From NCBI GenBank assembly GCA_022360715.1, contig JAKSCG010000014.1, positions 49,283-113,282 of the forward strand: a DNA stretch of 64,000 bases, in the 5' to 3' direction. The notes beneath the pieces are model-generated. The model was given only the letters and a program-made list of their open reading frames with translations, was not told where the DNA came from and ran no database searches. The position numbers and the translations under genes are program-made. Within the stretch, counting starts at the first letter, position 1. Each line of letters begins with the position of its first letter. Of the stretch, positions 27,302-36,315 are shown in pieces. Source of the stretch: Halanaerobiales bacterium. GTDB taxonomy: Bacteria; Bacillota; Halanaerobiia; Halanaerobiales; DTU029.

Positions 27302-27325
27302 GGCCGGAAAGGGGTAAAAGACATC

Positions 27326-28849
27326 ATGGTTGTTTTAACAGGAAATACCCTCTCGATCGATCAGGTAAAAAGGGTAGCCCGGGGGCAGGAAGAGGTAAGC
27401 CTGGCTACAACTGCGGCACAAAAGGTCAGCCAGTCCCGTAAAATGGTGGAGCGACTGGTGGCGGAAAACCGGGTAGTCTATGGGATCACAACCGGTTTTG
27501 GTAAGTTCAGTGATACCAGAATATCCCCGGCGGAAGCTACCCGTTTGCAAGAAAACCTTTTGAAGAGCCATGCGGCCGGGACCGGGGCACCATTACCGGA
27601 AGAAGTAGTTAGAGCGATGATGTTGCTCCGGGTCAATGCCCTGGCCAAAGGACACTCCGGGATTAAGCGCTCAACACTGGAGTTATTAATCCAGATGCTT
27701 AACCGCGGGGTTGTCCCCTGGATTCCTGAACAGGGGTCAGTAGGCGCCAGTGGCGATCTAGTACCCCTGGCCCATATGGCTCTGTCGTTGCTGGGAGAGG
27801 GTCAGGCCTATTATCAGGACCAATTAATCAGCAGTCAACTCGCCCTGGAGCGGGCCGGTCTGAAACCGGTTCAACTGGCCAGTAAGGAGGGACTGGCCTT
27901 GATCAACGGGACACAGATGATGACCGCCCTGGGAGTTCTGGCGATCATTGATAGTGAAAACCTGGCCGGCCATGCCGATCTGGCCCTGGCCCTGACTATG
28001 GAGGCCTTACAGGGGATATTGTCTCCGTTTAATCCGCTGATCCATGCGGTAAGACCCCATCCGGGTCAGGCGGTGGTAGCCCGAAATATCAGCGGGCTCT
28101 GTCAGGGTAGTAAACTGGTGCTGGAACAACGAGTCGATCGAGTCCAGGATGCCTATTCATTAAGGTGTGCCCCCCAGGTGCACGGGGCTTCCCGTGATAG
28201 TATCGTCCATGTCAAAGGGATTATTGCCCGGGAAATTAACTCGGCTACTGATAATCCACTGCTTTTTCCGGCGGAAGGACTGGTTATCTCCGGTGGCAAC
28301 TTCCACGGACAACCCCTGGCCCTGGGTCTGGACTATCTGGCGATGGCTTTAAGTGAACTGGGTAATATTGCCGAACGGAGGATGGCCCGGCTGGTTGATG
28401 CTTCGTTAAATAACGGACTGGAGATGTTTTTAACTAAATACGGTGGGCTTAATTCCGGGTATATGATTCCTCAGTATACAGCAGCTTCGCTTGTTTCCGA
28501 GAATAAAGTCCTGGCCGGCCCGGCTTCAATTGATTCGATCCCTACTTCCGCCAATCAGGAAGACCATGTGAGCATGGGTTCAATTAGTGCCAGGAAAGTG
28601 AGGAAAATTATTGATAATTTGGAGAACATCTTAGCGATTGAAATTATTGCTGCGGTACAAGGGATTGATCTGAGAACGGATCAACCGATCAAAACACTGG
28701 GGACGGGCAGCAAAATAATCTACCAGAGAGTCAGGGAGGTGGTCGAGCCGTTGGGAGAAGACCGGATTATCTATCCTGAGCTAAAAGTAATTAAAGAGAT
28801 GATCCATCGTGGTGAGTTAGTCCAAGCAGTTGCTGGGCTGATTGATTAA
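27326..28849 (+). CDS. hutH: Histidine ammonia-lyase
   Basis: A 507-residue HutH that eliminates ammonia from histidine to give trans-urocanate, the first step of degradation. The Ala141-Ser142-Gly143 triad in GSVGASGDLVPLAHM cyclises to the catalytic MIO group; YGITTGFGKFSD and QDAYSLRCAPQVHGASRD are further family motifs. Length matches Bacillus HutH. Start ATG 27326. It leads a gene cluster coding for every step to glutamate and one-carbon units. Confidence 0.97.
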   Translation: MVVLTGNTLSIDQVKRVARGQEEVSLATTAAQKVSQSRKMVERLVAENRVVYGITTGFGKFSDTRISPAEATRLQENLLKSHAAGTGAPLPEEVVRAMMLLRVNALAKGHSGIKRSTLELLIQMLNRGVVPWIPEQGSVGASGDLVPLAHMALSLLGEGQAYYQDQLISSQLALERAGLKPVQLASKEGLALINGTQMMTALGVLAIIDSENLAGHADLALALTMEALQGILSPFNPLIHAVRPHPGQAVVARNISGLCQGSKLVLEQRVDRVQDAYSLRCAPQVHGASRDSIVHVKGIIAREINSATDNPLLFPAEGLVISGGNFHGQPLALGLDYLAMALSELGNIAERRMARLVDASLNNGLEMFLTKYGGLNSGYMIPQYTAASLVSENKVLAGPASIDSIPTSANQEDHVSMGSISARKVRKIIDNLENILAIEIIAAVQGIDLRTDQPIKTLGTGSKIIYQRVREVVEPLGEDRIIYPELKVIKEMIHRGELVQAVAGLID

Positions 28850-28879
28850 AATAAGTCAAATTTTAAGGGGGGAAGATCA

Positions 28880-29779
28880 TTGGCTGGGAAAATAGTAGAA
28901 GCTGTTCCGAATATTAGTGAAGGGAGAAACACCACAACGATTAAGCAGGTAGCCGATGCCGTCAGGTCGGTCGAGGGGGTTAGGTTGCTCGATGTTAATA
29001 GTGACCGTGACCATAATCGGACTGTCTATACTTTGATCGGAGAACTGGCAAGGGTTGAGGAGGCTAGTTTCCGATTGTTTGAGCAGTCGCTGCAGTTAAT
29101 CAATATGGAAGAACAAAGCGGAGCCCATCCAAGAATTGGGGCGGTAGATGTAATGCCCTTCGTTCCGGTGCAAGGGGTCGAGATGGAGGAGTGTGTTGCT
29201 GCTGCGCAAAGGCTAGGGGAGAGACTGGCCGAAGCATTCGAGTTGCCGATTTATCTCTATGGGGAAGCGGCCCAGCTTCCGGAAAGAAAGAATCTGGCCT
29301 ATATCCGTAAAGGTCAGTACGAAGTCCTCAAAACAGAGATAAATCTTCCGGCCCGCCGACCGGATCTGGGTCCGACCAGGATGCATCAGACCGCCGGGGC
29401 TAGTATTATCGGGGCCAGGATGCCTTTGATTGCCTTTAATGTTAATTTAAATACCAACCGAAAAGGGATCGCCGATCAGATCGCCCGGGCTGTCCGGGAG
29501 AGCAGCGGTGGGTTTAAAAATGTCAAAGCAATGGGTGTTTATCTGGAAGACCGGGACCTGGTACAGGTTTCAATGAACCTGGAAAATTACCTTTCCACCC
29601 CAATTTACCGGGTTTTCAATTGTATTAAAGAGGAAGCAAAGCATTACGGAGTAAGTGTGCTGGAAAGTGAAATTGTCGGGCTGCTTCCCCAGCAGGCCTT
29701 ATTGGATGTCGCTAACTACTATCTGCGGGTGGCTCAATTTGAGACAAGGCAGGTTATGGAGAATCACCTTTATGAGTAG
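28880..29779 (+). CDS. ftcD: Glutamate formiminotransferase
   Basis: A 299-residue stand-alone formiminotransferase moving the formimino group from formiminoglutamate to THF, giving glutamate and 5-formimino-THF. Landmarks are VPNISEGRN at the N-terminus, HNRTVYTLIG (about 49-58) and GAHPRIGAVDVMPFVP (about 80-95). The cyclodeaminase that is fused to it in mammals is a separate gene here (33061). Start TTG 28880 behind AAGGGGGG. Its 3' end overlaps hutI by 8 bases. Confidence 0.95.
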   Translation: MAGKIVEAVPNISEGRNTTTIKQVADAVRSVEGVRLLDVNSDRDHNRTVYTLIGELARVEEASFRLFEQSLQLINMEEQSGAHPRIGAVDVMPFVPVQGVEMEECVAAAQRLGERLAEAFELPIYLYGEAAQLPERKNLAYIRKGQYEVLKTEINLPARRPDLGPTRMHQTAGASIIGARMPLIAFNVNLNTNRKGIADQIARAVRESSGGFKNVKAMGVYLEDRDLVQVSMNLENYLSTPIYRVFNCIKEEAKHYGVSVLESEIVGLLPQQALLDVANYYLRVAQFETRQVMENHLYE

Positions 29780-31037
29780 CTGTGATTTATATATTGATCA
29801 GATCAAACAGTTGGTGACAGTAAAGGGGTTCAGTCAACAGGCAGCCCGGGGTGCAAGCCAGCAGGAAATCGGTTTGATCGAAGATGGAGCGGTAGCGATC
29901 CGGCAGGGGGTAATTATCGCCGCCGGCCCTAAAAAGGAACTGGAAAGAGCCGGTTGGAAAAGTGGGGCCGGGCGTTACCTTAATGCCGGGGGGATGATTG
30001 CTTTGCCCGGCTTTATCGACCCCCATACCCATCTGGTCTTTGCCGGAAGCCGGGAAGAGGAATTTGTGGCCCGGCTCCGCGGTGAGGATTATTTGAGTAT
30101 TCTCGAACAGGGGGGAGGGATCCTCCATACGGTCCGGGCAACCCGTTCGGCCAGTGCGGAAGAACTCTTCCGGGCGGGGAAAAAATGGGCATTACGGTTA
30201 AGCGAGATGGGTACTACCACTTTAGAAGCGAAAAGTGGCTATGGGCTGGATTTTGTTACTGAACTCAAACAGTTGAAGGTGATCAGGGAGTTGAATCAGT
30301 CCTTACCGTTGGAGTTGGTTCCGACATACTTAGGTGCCCATGCCTGGCCCGAAGAATATCAGGCCGACCACCCCGGTTATCTCCAATTTATCATTAAAAG
30401 GGTTTTGCCGGAGATTGCCCGCCTTAAATTAGCTGAATTTTGTGATGTTTTTTGCGAAAAAGGGGTTTTTTCCCGGCAGGCCAGCAAGTTGTTGCTGGAA
30501 GAAGCGAGCAAATTAGGGTTAAAACCCAAACTCCATGCTGATGAAATAAATAATCTGGAGGGAGCTGAACTGGCGGCAGAAGTTGGCGCAGTCTCAGCCG
30601 ATCATCTGGTCGCTGTTTCGGAAAAAGGGCTCAAAGCAATGGCGGCAGCAGGGGTGATCGCCGTTCTTCTCCCCGGTACTAGTTTCATCTTGCAGAAGGG
30701 TCATTATGCTCCGGCCAGGCAGATGATCGGAGCAGGAGTACCGGTAGCCCTGGCTTCAGATTTTAATCCCGGTAGTTCACCAGTGGGGTCAATGGCTCTA
30801 ATTGTCAGTCTGGCCGTAATTAAGATGGGGTTGGCCGTGGAAGAGGCGATTACTGCGGTCACGATCAATGCTGCTCACGCCCTGGACCGGGGTGAACGGT
30901 TAGGAAGTATTGAACCGGGTAAGCAGGCCGACCTGATTCTGCTCGAGCTTGATGATTACCGCCAAATCCCCTATTACTTTGGTTTTAATACCGTTAAAGT
31001 GGTGATTAAAAAGGGTCGATTAATAAAAGGAGGGTAA
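29772..31037 (+). CDS. hutI: Imidazolonepropionase
   Basis: A 421-residue amidohydrolase opening the ring of imidazolonepropionate to N-formimino-glutamate. The metal ligands of HutI are visible in DPHTHLVFAG (His85 and His87), with KSGYGLD, AHAWPEEY and HADEINN following, and the late metal Asp in LASDFNPGS. The frame extends upstream to 29655 inside ftcD; ATG 29772, preceded by GGAG and overlapping the ftcD stop, is the right start. Confidence 0.95.
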   Translation: MSSCDLYIDQIKQLVTVKGFSQQAARGASQQEIGLIEDGAVAIRQGVIIAAGPKKELERAGWKSGAGRYLNAGGMIALPGFIDPHTHLVFAGSREEEFVARLRGEDYLSILEQGGGILHTVRATRSASAEELFRAGKKWALRLSEMGTTTLEAKSGYGLDFVTELKQLKVIRELNQSLPLELVPTYLGAHAWPEEYQADHPGYLQFIIKRVLPEIARLKLAEFCDVFCEKGVFSRQASKLLLEEASKLGLKPKLHADEINNLEGAELAAEVGAVSADHLVAVSEKGLKAMAAAGVIAVLLPGTSFILQKGHYAPARQMIGAGVPVALASDFNPGSSPVGSMALIVSLAVIKMGLAVEEAITAVTINAAHALDRGERLGSIEPGKQADLILLELDDYRQIPYYFGFNTVKVVIKKGRLIKGG

Positions 31038-31039
31038 AA

Positions 31040-33049
31040 ATGGCCGATGTTGATTTTGTGGAAGTGCAGTTAAGTGAGCAATTACCGGAAAAGCCGTTAT
31101 TTCAGGACGGAATCCGGCGAGCTCCCCGGCGCAATCATAATCTTAGTGAACGGGAAATAGGGCTGGCCCTGAGCAATGCCCTGCGTTATCTTCCCCCTAA
31201 GTTACACCCGGTCTTAGCCCCGGAGTTTTTGACCGAACTAAAGACCAGGGGGAGGATTTATGCCTACCGCTACCGTCCCCGGGCTCAGATCAAAGCCCGT
31301 CCGATTGAAGAATATCAGGGGAATACCCTGGCCGGTAAGGCGCTCCAATTAATGATCGATAATAATTTGGATTTTAAGGTGGCTCTATATCCATATGAAC
31401 TGGTTACCTATGGGGAGACCGGCCAGGTTTGCCAAAACTGGCTGCAATACCAATTGATTAAAAAGTACTTGCAGGTAATGACTGAACAACAGACCTTGGT
31501 AGTCCAGTCAGGTCATCCCCTGGGATTATTCCCGTCCCGACCGGAAGCTCCGCGGGTTATTGTTACCAATGGACTAATGATCGGTAGTTTTGATAATCAA
31601 GAGATGTTTGACCGGGCGGCTGCGCTGGGAGTAGCCAATTACGGTCAGATGACAGCCGGTGGGTGGATGTATATTGGACCACAGGGGATCGTCCATGGGA
31701 CCTATCTTACGCTGCTTAATGCCGGTCGGTTATTTCTGGGGATACCGGAAGATCAAGATCTAAAGGGCCAGTTGTTTATCAGTTCAGGACTGGGCGGGAT
31801 GAGTGGGGCTCAGGCTAAAGCGATCGAGATTGCCGGTGGGATCGGGATTATTGCCGAGGTTGATCATTCCAGGATTCAGACCCGCTTTGAACAGGGTTGG
31901 GTCAGTAAAGTCTCATCAGACCTGGCGGAGATCTTTGCCTGGGTGGCGGAATACCGTCAGAAAAAAGAAGCAATTTCGATTGCCTACGCGGGGAATATCG
32001 TTGATTTGCTCGAATATGTACTAAAGCACCGGATCAAGGTAGAACTCCTTTCTGATCAGACTTCCTGTCATGCCGTCTATGATGGGGGCTATACCCCGGT
32101 TAAGCATAGTTTTGCCGAAGGGCGGGCCTTGCTGGCTGAAGATCCGGAGGGTTTTAAAAGAGAGGTCGATCAATCGCTGCGGCGCCATTTTGAATTACTG
32201 AAACAACTGGTGGAACGGGGGACCTATTTCTGGGACTATGGTAATAGTTTTATGAAAGCAGTCTTTGATGCCGGAGTGAAAGAAATAGCCCGTAATGGCC
32301 GGGATACTAGTCAGGGCTTTATCTTCCCTTCCTATGTAGAGGATATTATGGGACCGATTTGTTTTGATTATGGGTATGGTCCCTTCCGCTGGGTATGTTT
32401 AAGTGGGAAAGAGGAAGACTTGGCCAGGACGGACCGGCTTGCCATCGAATCGATCGATCCGAACAGAAGTGCCCAGGATCGGGACAATTATTACTGGATC
32501 AAGCAGGCAGCTCGGAATAAGTTGGTGGTAGGTTCCCAAGCCAGAATCCTTTATGCCGATGCAGCCAACCGGATTAAAATCGGCTTGCGGTTTAATCAAC
32601 TGGTCCGTCAGGGTGAGATTGGGCCGGTTATGTTGGGTCGTGATCATCATGATACGGCAGGGACCGATTCCCCCTTCCGGGAAACAGCTAATATTAAGGA
32701 TGGCAGTAATATCATGGCCGAGATGTCGATCCATTGTTTTGCCGGAAATATTGCCCGGGGGATGACAATGGTAGTGGAGAGTAACGGCGGGGGTGTCGGA
32801 ATCGGCAAGTGTTTTAACGGGGGTTTTGGTCTGGTATTAGACGGGAGCAGTCGGGTTGACCGGATCATTAAATCAGCGATTGACTGGGATGTCAACGGAG
32901 GAGTGGCCCGCCGGGCCTGGGCCCGTAATCCCAATGCGATCCGGACTGCCCGGCAATGGAATCAGCAGCAGGCAGGGAAAGGTCAGATTACCCTACCATA
33001 CTTGGTTGATCAGCAGTTAATTGAGAAAACTGTTCAAGGAGGTAATTAA
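31040..33049 (+). CDS. hutU: Urocanate hydratase, long form
   Basis: A 669-residue NAD-dependent hydratase turning urocanate into imidazolonepropionate. Core motifs include HPLGLFPSRPEAPRVIVTNG, YIGPQGIVHGTY and the NAD-binding GLGGMSGAQAKAIEIAGG (about 251-268). It is roughly 110 residues longer than the Bacillus enzyme (about 552); the extra length seems spread over the N-terminus and internal segments, as in some clostridial homologues. Start ATG 31040, 2 bases after hutI behind AAAGGAGGG. Confidence 0.95.
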   Translation: MADVDFVEVQLSEQLPEKPLFQDGIRRAPRRNHNLSEREIGLALSNALRYLPPKLHPVLAPEFLTELKTRGRIYAYRYRPRAQIKARPIEEYQGNTLAGKALQLMIDNNLDFKVALYPYELVTYGETGQVCQNWLQYQLIKKYLQVMTEQQTLVVQSGHPLGLFPSRPEAPRVIVTNGLMIGSFDNQEMFDRAAALGVANYGQMTAGGWMYIGPQGIVHGTYLTLLNAGRLFLGIPEDQDLKGQLFISSGLGGMSGAQAKAIEIAGGIGIIAEVDHSRIQTRFEQGWVSKVSSDLAEIFAWVAEYRQKKEAISIAYAGNIVDLLEYVLKHRIKVELLSDQTSCHAVYDGGYTPVKHSFAEGRALLAEDPEGFKREVDQSLRRHFELLKQLVERGTYFWDYGNSFMKAVFDAGVKEIARNGRDTSQGFIFPSYVEDIMGPICFDYGYGPFRWVCLSGKEEDLARTDRLAIESIDPNRSAQDRDNYYWIKQAARNKLVVGSQARILYADAANRIKIGLRFNQLVRQGEIGPVMLGRDHHDTAGTDSPFRETANIKDGSNIMAEMSIHCFAGNIARGMTMVVESNGGGVGIGKCFNGGFGLVLDGSSRVDRIIKSAIDWDVNGGVARRAWARNPNAIRTARQWNQQQAGKGQITLPYLVDQQLIEKTVQGGN

Positions 33050-33060
33050 GGAGGGATGGT

Positions 33061-33681
33061 ATGAATTTACCGGAATTAAGGATAGACCAATTGCTTGAAA
33101 AACTGGCGAGCAGTGCTCCTACCCCCGGGGGAGGAAGTGTAGCGGGGCTGGCGGCGGCTAAGGCGGCCAGTCTGCTCCAGATGGTGGTCGGGCTAACTAA
33201 AGGTGATACTTTGCAGCAGCTAATCCCTGAATTAAAGCAAAGTAAAGAGGAGGCCCTGGCCCTGGCCAATGAAGATTCGCAGGCCTTCGAAAAAGTAATG
33301 CGCGCCTACCGCTTAGCCAAGAATACCGATGAGGAGATCAAAGAGCGCCGGGGGCAGATCCAGTCGGCCTTAAAAGCAGCGACAATTATTCCGTTGCAAA
33401 CGATGCGCGTGGGGTTGAAATTGCTTAAAATTGCTACTCCAGTGGTAGAGCAGGGAAATCCTAATGCGATCTCTGATGTCGGGGTAGCCGGCTTATTAGC
33501 CTATTCAGCGATCAAAGGCGGTTATTATAATGTTTTGATTAACCTCCAGTCAATTAAAGACCAGTCAATGGTCGATTCAACCGAACAAGAAGCAACTCAA
33601 ATCTTTCATCAGGCTGATCATCTGGCCGGGAAGATTGAAAAACGGATTATCAACGAGCTAACCGGGAATAAAATTGATTAA
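33061..33681 (+). CDS. fchA: Formimidoyl-THF cyclodeaminase
   Basis: A 206-residue helical protein of the FTCD C-terminal family, releasing ammonia from 5-formimino-THF to give 5,10-methenyl-THF. Motif ASSAPTPGGGSVAGLAAAKA (about 16-35) and EDSQAFEKVMRAYRL (about 78-92) match the family. Start ATG 33061 behind AAGGAGGGATGG, 11 bases after hutU. With ftcD it completes recovery of histidine's C2 carbon onto folate. Confidence 0.92.
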   Translation: MNLPELRIDQLLEKLASSAPTPGGGSVAGLAAAKAASLLQMVVGLTKGDTLQQLIPELKQSKEEALALANEDSQAFEKVMRAYRLAKNTDEEIKERRGQIQSALKAATIIPLQTMRVGLKLLKIATPVVEQGNPNAISDVGVAGLLAYSAIKGGYYNVLINLQSIKDQSMVDSTEQEATQIFHQADHLAGKIEKRIINELTGNKID

Positions 33682-33758
33682 AGGATTTACTTTGCTTATT
33701 CTTTATGTTACATTAAAGATGTCTGTACAAATAACAAATAATTAAGGGGGGATATACT

Positions 33759-35429
33759 TTGAAGACAGATATTGAGATTGCCCAGGCAGCCAAGATGAAA
33801 CCGATTACGGAAATTGCCGAACTGGTCGGACTAAGCGATGATGACCTTGAGTTATATGGTAATTATAAAGCTAAAGTAAAGCTGGATGTGCTGACCAGAC
33901 TGCAAAATGCGGAAAAAAGCAAACTCGTACTGGTAACGGCGATTACACCGACCCCGGCCGGTGAGGGTAAGACTACGACAACTGTTGGTCTGGGTCAGGC
34001 TTTGAATAAACTGGGAAAAAAGGCGGTGATTGCCCTTAGAGAACCGTCACTCGGACCGACCATGGGTGTAAAAGGCGGGGCAGCCGGCGGGGGGTATGCC
34101 CAGGTAATTCCGATGGAAGATATCAATCTCCATTTTACCGGGGATCTCCATGCGATCGGTGTGGCCCATAACCTTTTATCAGCGGCGCTCGATAACCATA
34201 TTAAACAAGGGAATCAACTGGCGATTGATCCTACTCAGGTCAGGTGGCCGCGGGTAGTTGATATGAACGATCGGGCTTTACGCAATATTGTGGTGGGTCT
34301 GGGAGGTAAAGCCCATGGGACTCCACGCGAGGATCATTTTATGATCACAGTTGCTTCAGAGATCATGGCCATTTTATGTCTGGCTAATGATCTAATGGAA
34401 CTCAAAGAGAAGATCAAGGCGATAGTAGTTGGCTATACATATGCGGGTGAAGCAGTGACAGCTGGTGATTTAAAAGTAGCGGGAGCGATGACGGCTTTGC
34501 TGAAAGATGCTTTAAAACCAAATCTGGTCCAAACCCTGGAAAATACTCCGGCTTTTATCCACGGCGGTCCTTTTGCCAATATTGCGCACGGCTGTAATAG
34601 TATAATGGCGACTAAGATGGCAATGCGGCTGGGAGAGATTACCGTTACTGAAGCCGGCTTTGGTGCTGATCTGGGTGCCGAGAAGTTTTATCATATAAAA
34701 TGCCGTTATGCCGGCCTGAAACCGGATGTGACGGTACTGGTAGCTACGATCAGAGCATTAAAGATGCACGGAGGAGTTGGCCGGGATCAATTGACCGAAG
34801 AAAATCTGGAGGCTTTAAGTATTGGTATTGCCAACCTGGAGAAACACGTTGAGAATATCCAGAAATTTGGTGTCCCGCTGGTAGTAGCAATCAATCGTTT
34901 CCCCCAGGATACAATGGCCGAACTGGAGTTGGTCCGGGAAAAATGTGAGGCAATGCAAGTTAAGGTGGCCCTTTCCGAAGTCTGGGCTAAAGGTGGAGAA
35001 GGCGGTCTGGAACTGGCCGAAAAGGTGACTGCCTTACTGGAGGGAGAGCAAAGCAACTTCCGTTTTCTCTATGACCAAACCTTACCGATCAAAGAGAAGA
35101 TCGAGCTGATTGCCCGCGAGGTTTATGGTGCTGACGGTGTTAATTTCAGCAGTCAGGCCCTCAAACAAATCAAACGCTATACCGAACTGGGTTATGCCCG
35201 ACTCCCGATCTGTATGGCCAAGACCCAGAGTTCGATTTCGGACGACCCGACACTAAGGGGTCGACCCAGTGGATTTACCGTTTCGGTCCGGGAGATCAAT
35301 CTTTCAGCCGGGGCCGGTTTTTTAGTACCCTTAACCGGTCCGGTTTTAACAATGCCCGGCCTACCGAAACAACCTGCCGCGGAAGCGATTGATATTGATG
35401 CCGACGGTCGGATCTCGGGACTATTTTAA
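33759..35429 (+). CDS. fhs: Formate-tetrahydrofolate ligase
   Basis: A 556-residue Fhs. The ATP loop [18 protein letters not shown] (about 66-83), [19 protein letters not shown] (about 96-114) and [14 protein letters not shown] are characteristic. It interconverts formate + ATP + THF and 10-formyl-THF. Directly after the histidine genes it probably runs toward formate and ATP, giving substrate-level phosphorylation; it could also serve purine synthesis or acetogenic metabolism. A methenyl-THF cyclohydrolase (folD/fchA type) is not in the window. Start TTG 33759 behind AAGGGGGG. Confidence 0.96.
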   Translation: MKTDIEIAQAAKMKPITEIAELVGLSDDDLELYGNYKAKVKLDVLTRLQNAEKSKLVLVTAITPTPAGEGKTTTTVGLGQALNKLGKKAVIALREPSLGPTMGVKGGAAGGGYAQVIPMEDINLHFTGDLHAIGVAHNLLSAALDNHIKQGNQLAIDPTQVRWPRVVDMNDRALRNIVVGLGGKAHGTPREDHFMITVASEIMAILCLANDLMELKEKIKAIVVGYTYAGEAVTAGDLKVAGAMTALLKDALKPNLVQTLENTPAFIHGGPFANIAHGCNSIMATKMAMRLGEITVTEAGFGADLGAEKFYHIKCRYAGLKPDVTVLVATIRALKMHGGVGRDQLTEENLEALSIGIANLEKHVENIQKFGVPLVVAINRFPQDTMAELELVREKCEAMQVKVALSEVWAKGGEGGLELAEKVTALLEGEQSNFRFLYDQTLPIKEKIELIAREVYGADGVNFSSQALKQIKRYTELGYARLPICMAKTQSSISDDPTLRGRPSGFTVSVREINLSAGAGFLVPLTGPVLTMPGLPKQPAAEAIDIDADGRISGLF

Positions 35430-35470
35430 TTAACTGTTTTTTATAGTATAATTAGAGTGTACAATAAAAA

Positions 35471-35571
35471 GTGGCTGAGTAGATACCATGCGTTAATAGT
35501 GCTTAGGGATGGGACGTTGCCTTAAGACGAAATGCCAGGAATGGCTGCGGTATGGGTATCGCGTCCGCTGT
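35471..35571 (+). promoter_or_regulatory. Tetrahydrofolate (THF) riboswitch
   Basis: The class I THF aptamer consensus appears in order: GAGTAGATACC, ATGCGTTAA, GGGATGGGACG, ACGAA, then GCGGTATGGGTATCGCGTCCGCT. It lies between fhs and a folate transporter gene, the classic setting. A likely -10 (TATAAT, 35447-35452) sits upstream with a poor -35. Reduced folates would repress folT. Confidence 0.9.
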
Positions 35572-35625
35572 CACCAAAGAGCTCTTCTCTTTGGTGCTGG
35601 TTTCTGCCATGATCCAAAGAGAAGG
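35572..35625 (+). promoter_or_regulatory. Alternative hairpins at the folT ribosome binding site
   Basis: CACCAAAGAG (35572-35581) can pair with CTCTTTGGTG (35587-35596). The overlapping CTTCTCTTTGG (35584-35594) can instead pair with CCAAAGAGAAG (35615-35625), which touches the GGGAGG ribosome binding site. There is no U-run, so the mutually exclusive hairpins suggest control of translation rather than termination. Confidence 0.5.
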
Positions 35626-35637
35626 GAGGTGGAGGAG

Positions 35638-36177
35638 TTGAAATATTTTTCGACCCGTCGCTTGGTTTATCTATCTTTTCTGATTGGTTTAAGTATTGTT
35701 TTGACCAGAGTATTTAGTCTGCGTATTGTAATTGCCGGGGTGGAAGGGATTAGAATCGGTCTGGGGGGGTTACCGATCATCTTTGCCGGGATAGCTTTTG
35801 GGCCGTGGGCCGGGGCTGTTGTCGGTGCGATCGCTGATCTCCTGGGGTATTTGATCAATCCGTTAGGACCTTATTTACCCCATTTTACCCTGACCTCACT
35901 TCTAACCGGTTTTATCCCGGGGCTAATTATCGCTCTCTTTTACCGGGAGAAGCCCGGCTTGCTCAGATTGCTTTTGGCAATTAGTGTCGGACAGATTATT
36001 ACTTCAGTCATAATGGTCCCGGTCTTTTTACAGCAGATTTTTGGGATACCACTGGCCGTAACTTTGCTCCCGCGGATAATCAGTCAGGCCTTAACGATAC
36101 CGGTTTACGCATATTTATGTAACGCTTTATTGAAATATGACTTATTTAAGCTGGTCTGCCAACCAGTTAAAAACTGA
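35638..36177 (+). CDS. folT: Folate ECF transporter S component
   Basis: A 179-residue membrane protein with about five to six hydrophobic helices, of the energy-coupling-factor S-component family (FSLRIVIAGVEGIRIGLGG and AGAVVGAIADLLGYLINPLG). The THF riboswitch upstream identifies folate as the substrate. It needs the shared EcfA/A'/T module, not encoded here. A longer frame starts at ATG 35509, but that lies inside the aptamer; TTG 35638, 8 bases after GGGAGG (35624-35629), is the realistic start. Confidence 0.85.
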   Translation: MKYFSTRRLVYLSFLIGLSIVLTRVFSLRIVIAGVEGIRIGLGGLPIIFAGIAFGPWAGAVVGAIADLLGYLINPLGPYLPHFTLTSLLTGFIPGLIIALFYREKPGLLRLLLAISVGQIITSVIMVPVFLQQIFGIPLAVTLLPRIISQALTIPVYAYLCNALLKYDLFKLVCQPVKN

Positions 36178-36186
36178 ATTATAGTT

Positions 36187-36211
36187 GGGCCCCTGCTTGA
36201 AGTCAGGGGCT
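36187..36211 (+). terminator. Hairpin after folT
   Basis: GCCCCTG pairs with CAGGGGC and is followed by TTTCAGTTT. A plausible, weak terminator between folT and the fructosamine regulon. Confidence 0.5.
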
Positions 36212-36240
36212 TTCAGTTTACTTCAACAAATTCAAATTAT

Positions 36241-36269
36241 TTGACAAGACTAAAAATTTATGGTATTAT
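36241..36269 (+). promoter_or_regulatory. Promoter of the GntR-family regulator
   Basis: TTGACA (36241-36246) and TATTAT (36264-36269) with 17 bases between. The operator palindrome begins 4 bases after the -10 box. Confidence 0.75.
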
Positions 36270-36272
36270 CGA

Positions 36273-36296
36273 AGTGGGTTAACCCACTATCCCATA
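36273..36296. promoter_or_regulatory. FrlR-type operator, site 1
   Basis: AGTGGGTTAACCCACT (36273-36288) is a perfect 16-bp palindrome followed by ATCCCAT. The same arrangement, AGTGGGATATCCCGCT followed by ATCCCAT, recurs at 37935. Overlapping the expected start site of the GntR regulator, it is the likely autoregulatory operator. Confidence 0.65.
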
Positions 36297-36315
36297 CTGG
36301 ATAGGTGGAATTAAA

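Noticed and set aside
29655..29771. Extended hutI start inside ftcD
   Set aside because: These codons are an out-of-frame reading of ftcD; HutI homology begins at ATG 29772, which has its own GGAG.
35509..35637. Longer N-terminus of folT starting at ATG 35509
   Set aside because: The stretch lies within the THF aptamer; the peptide is not membrane-like, and TTG 35638 has the ribosome binding site.
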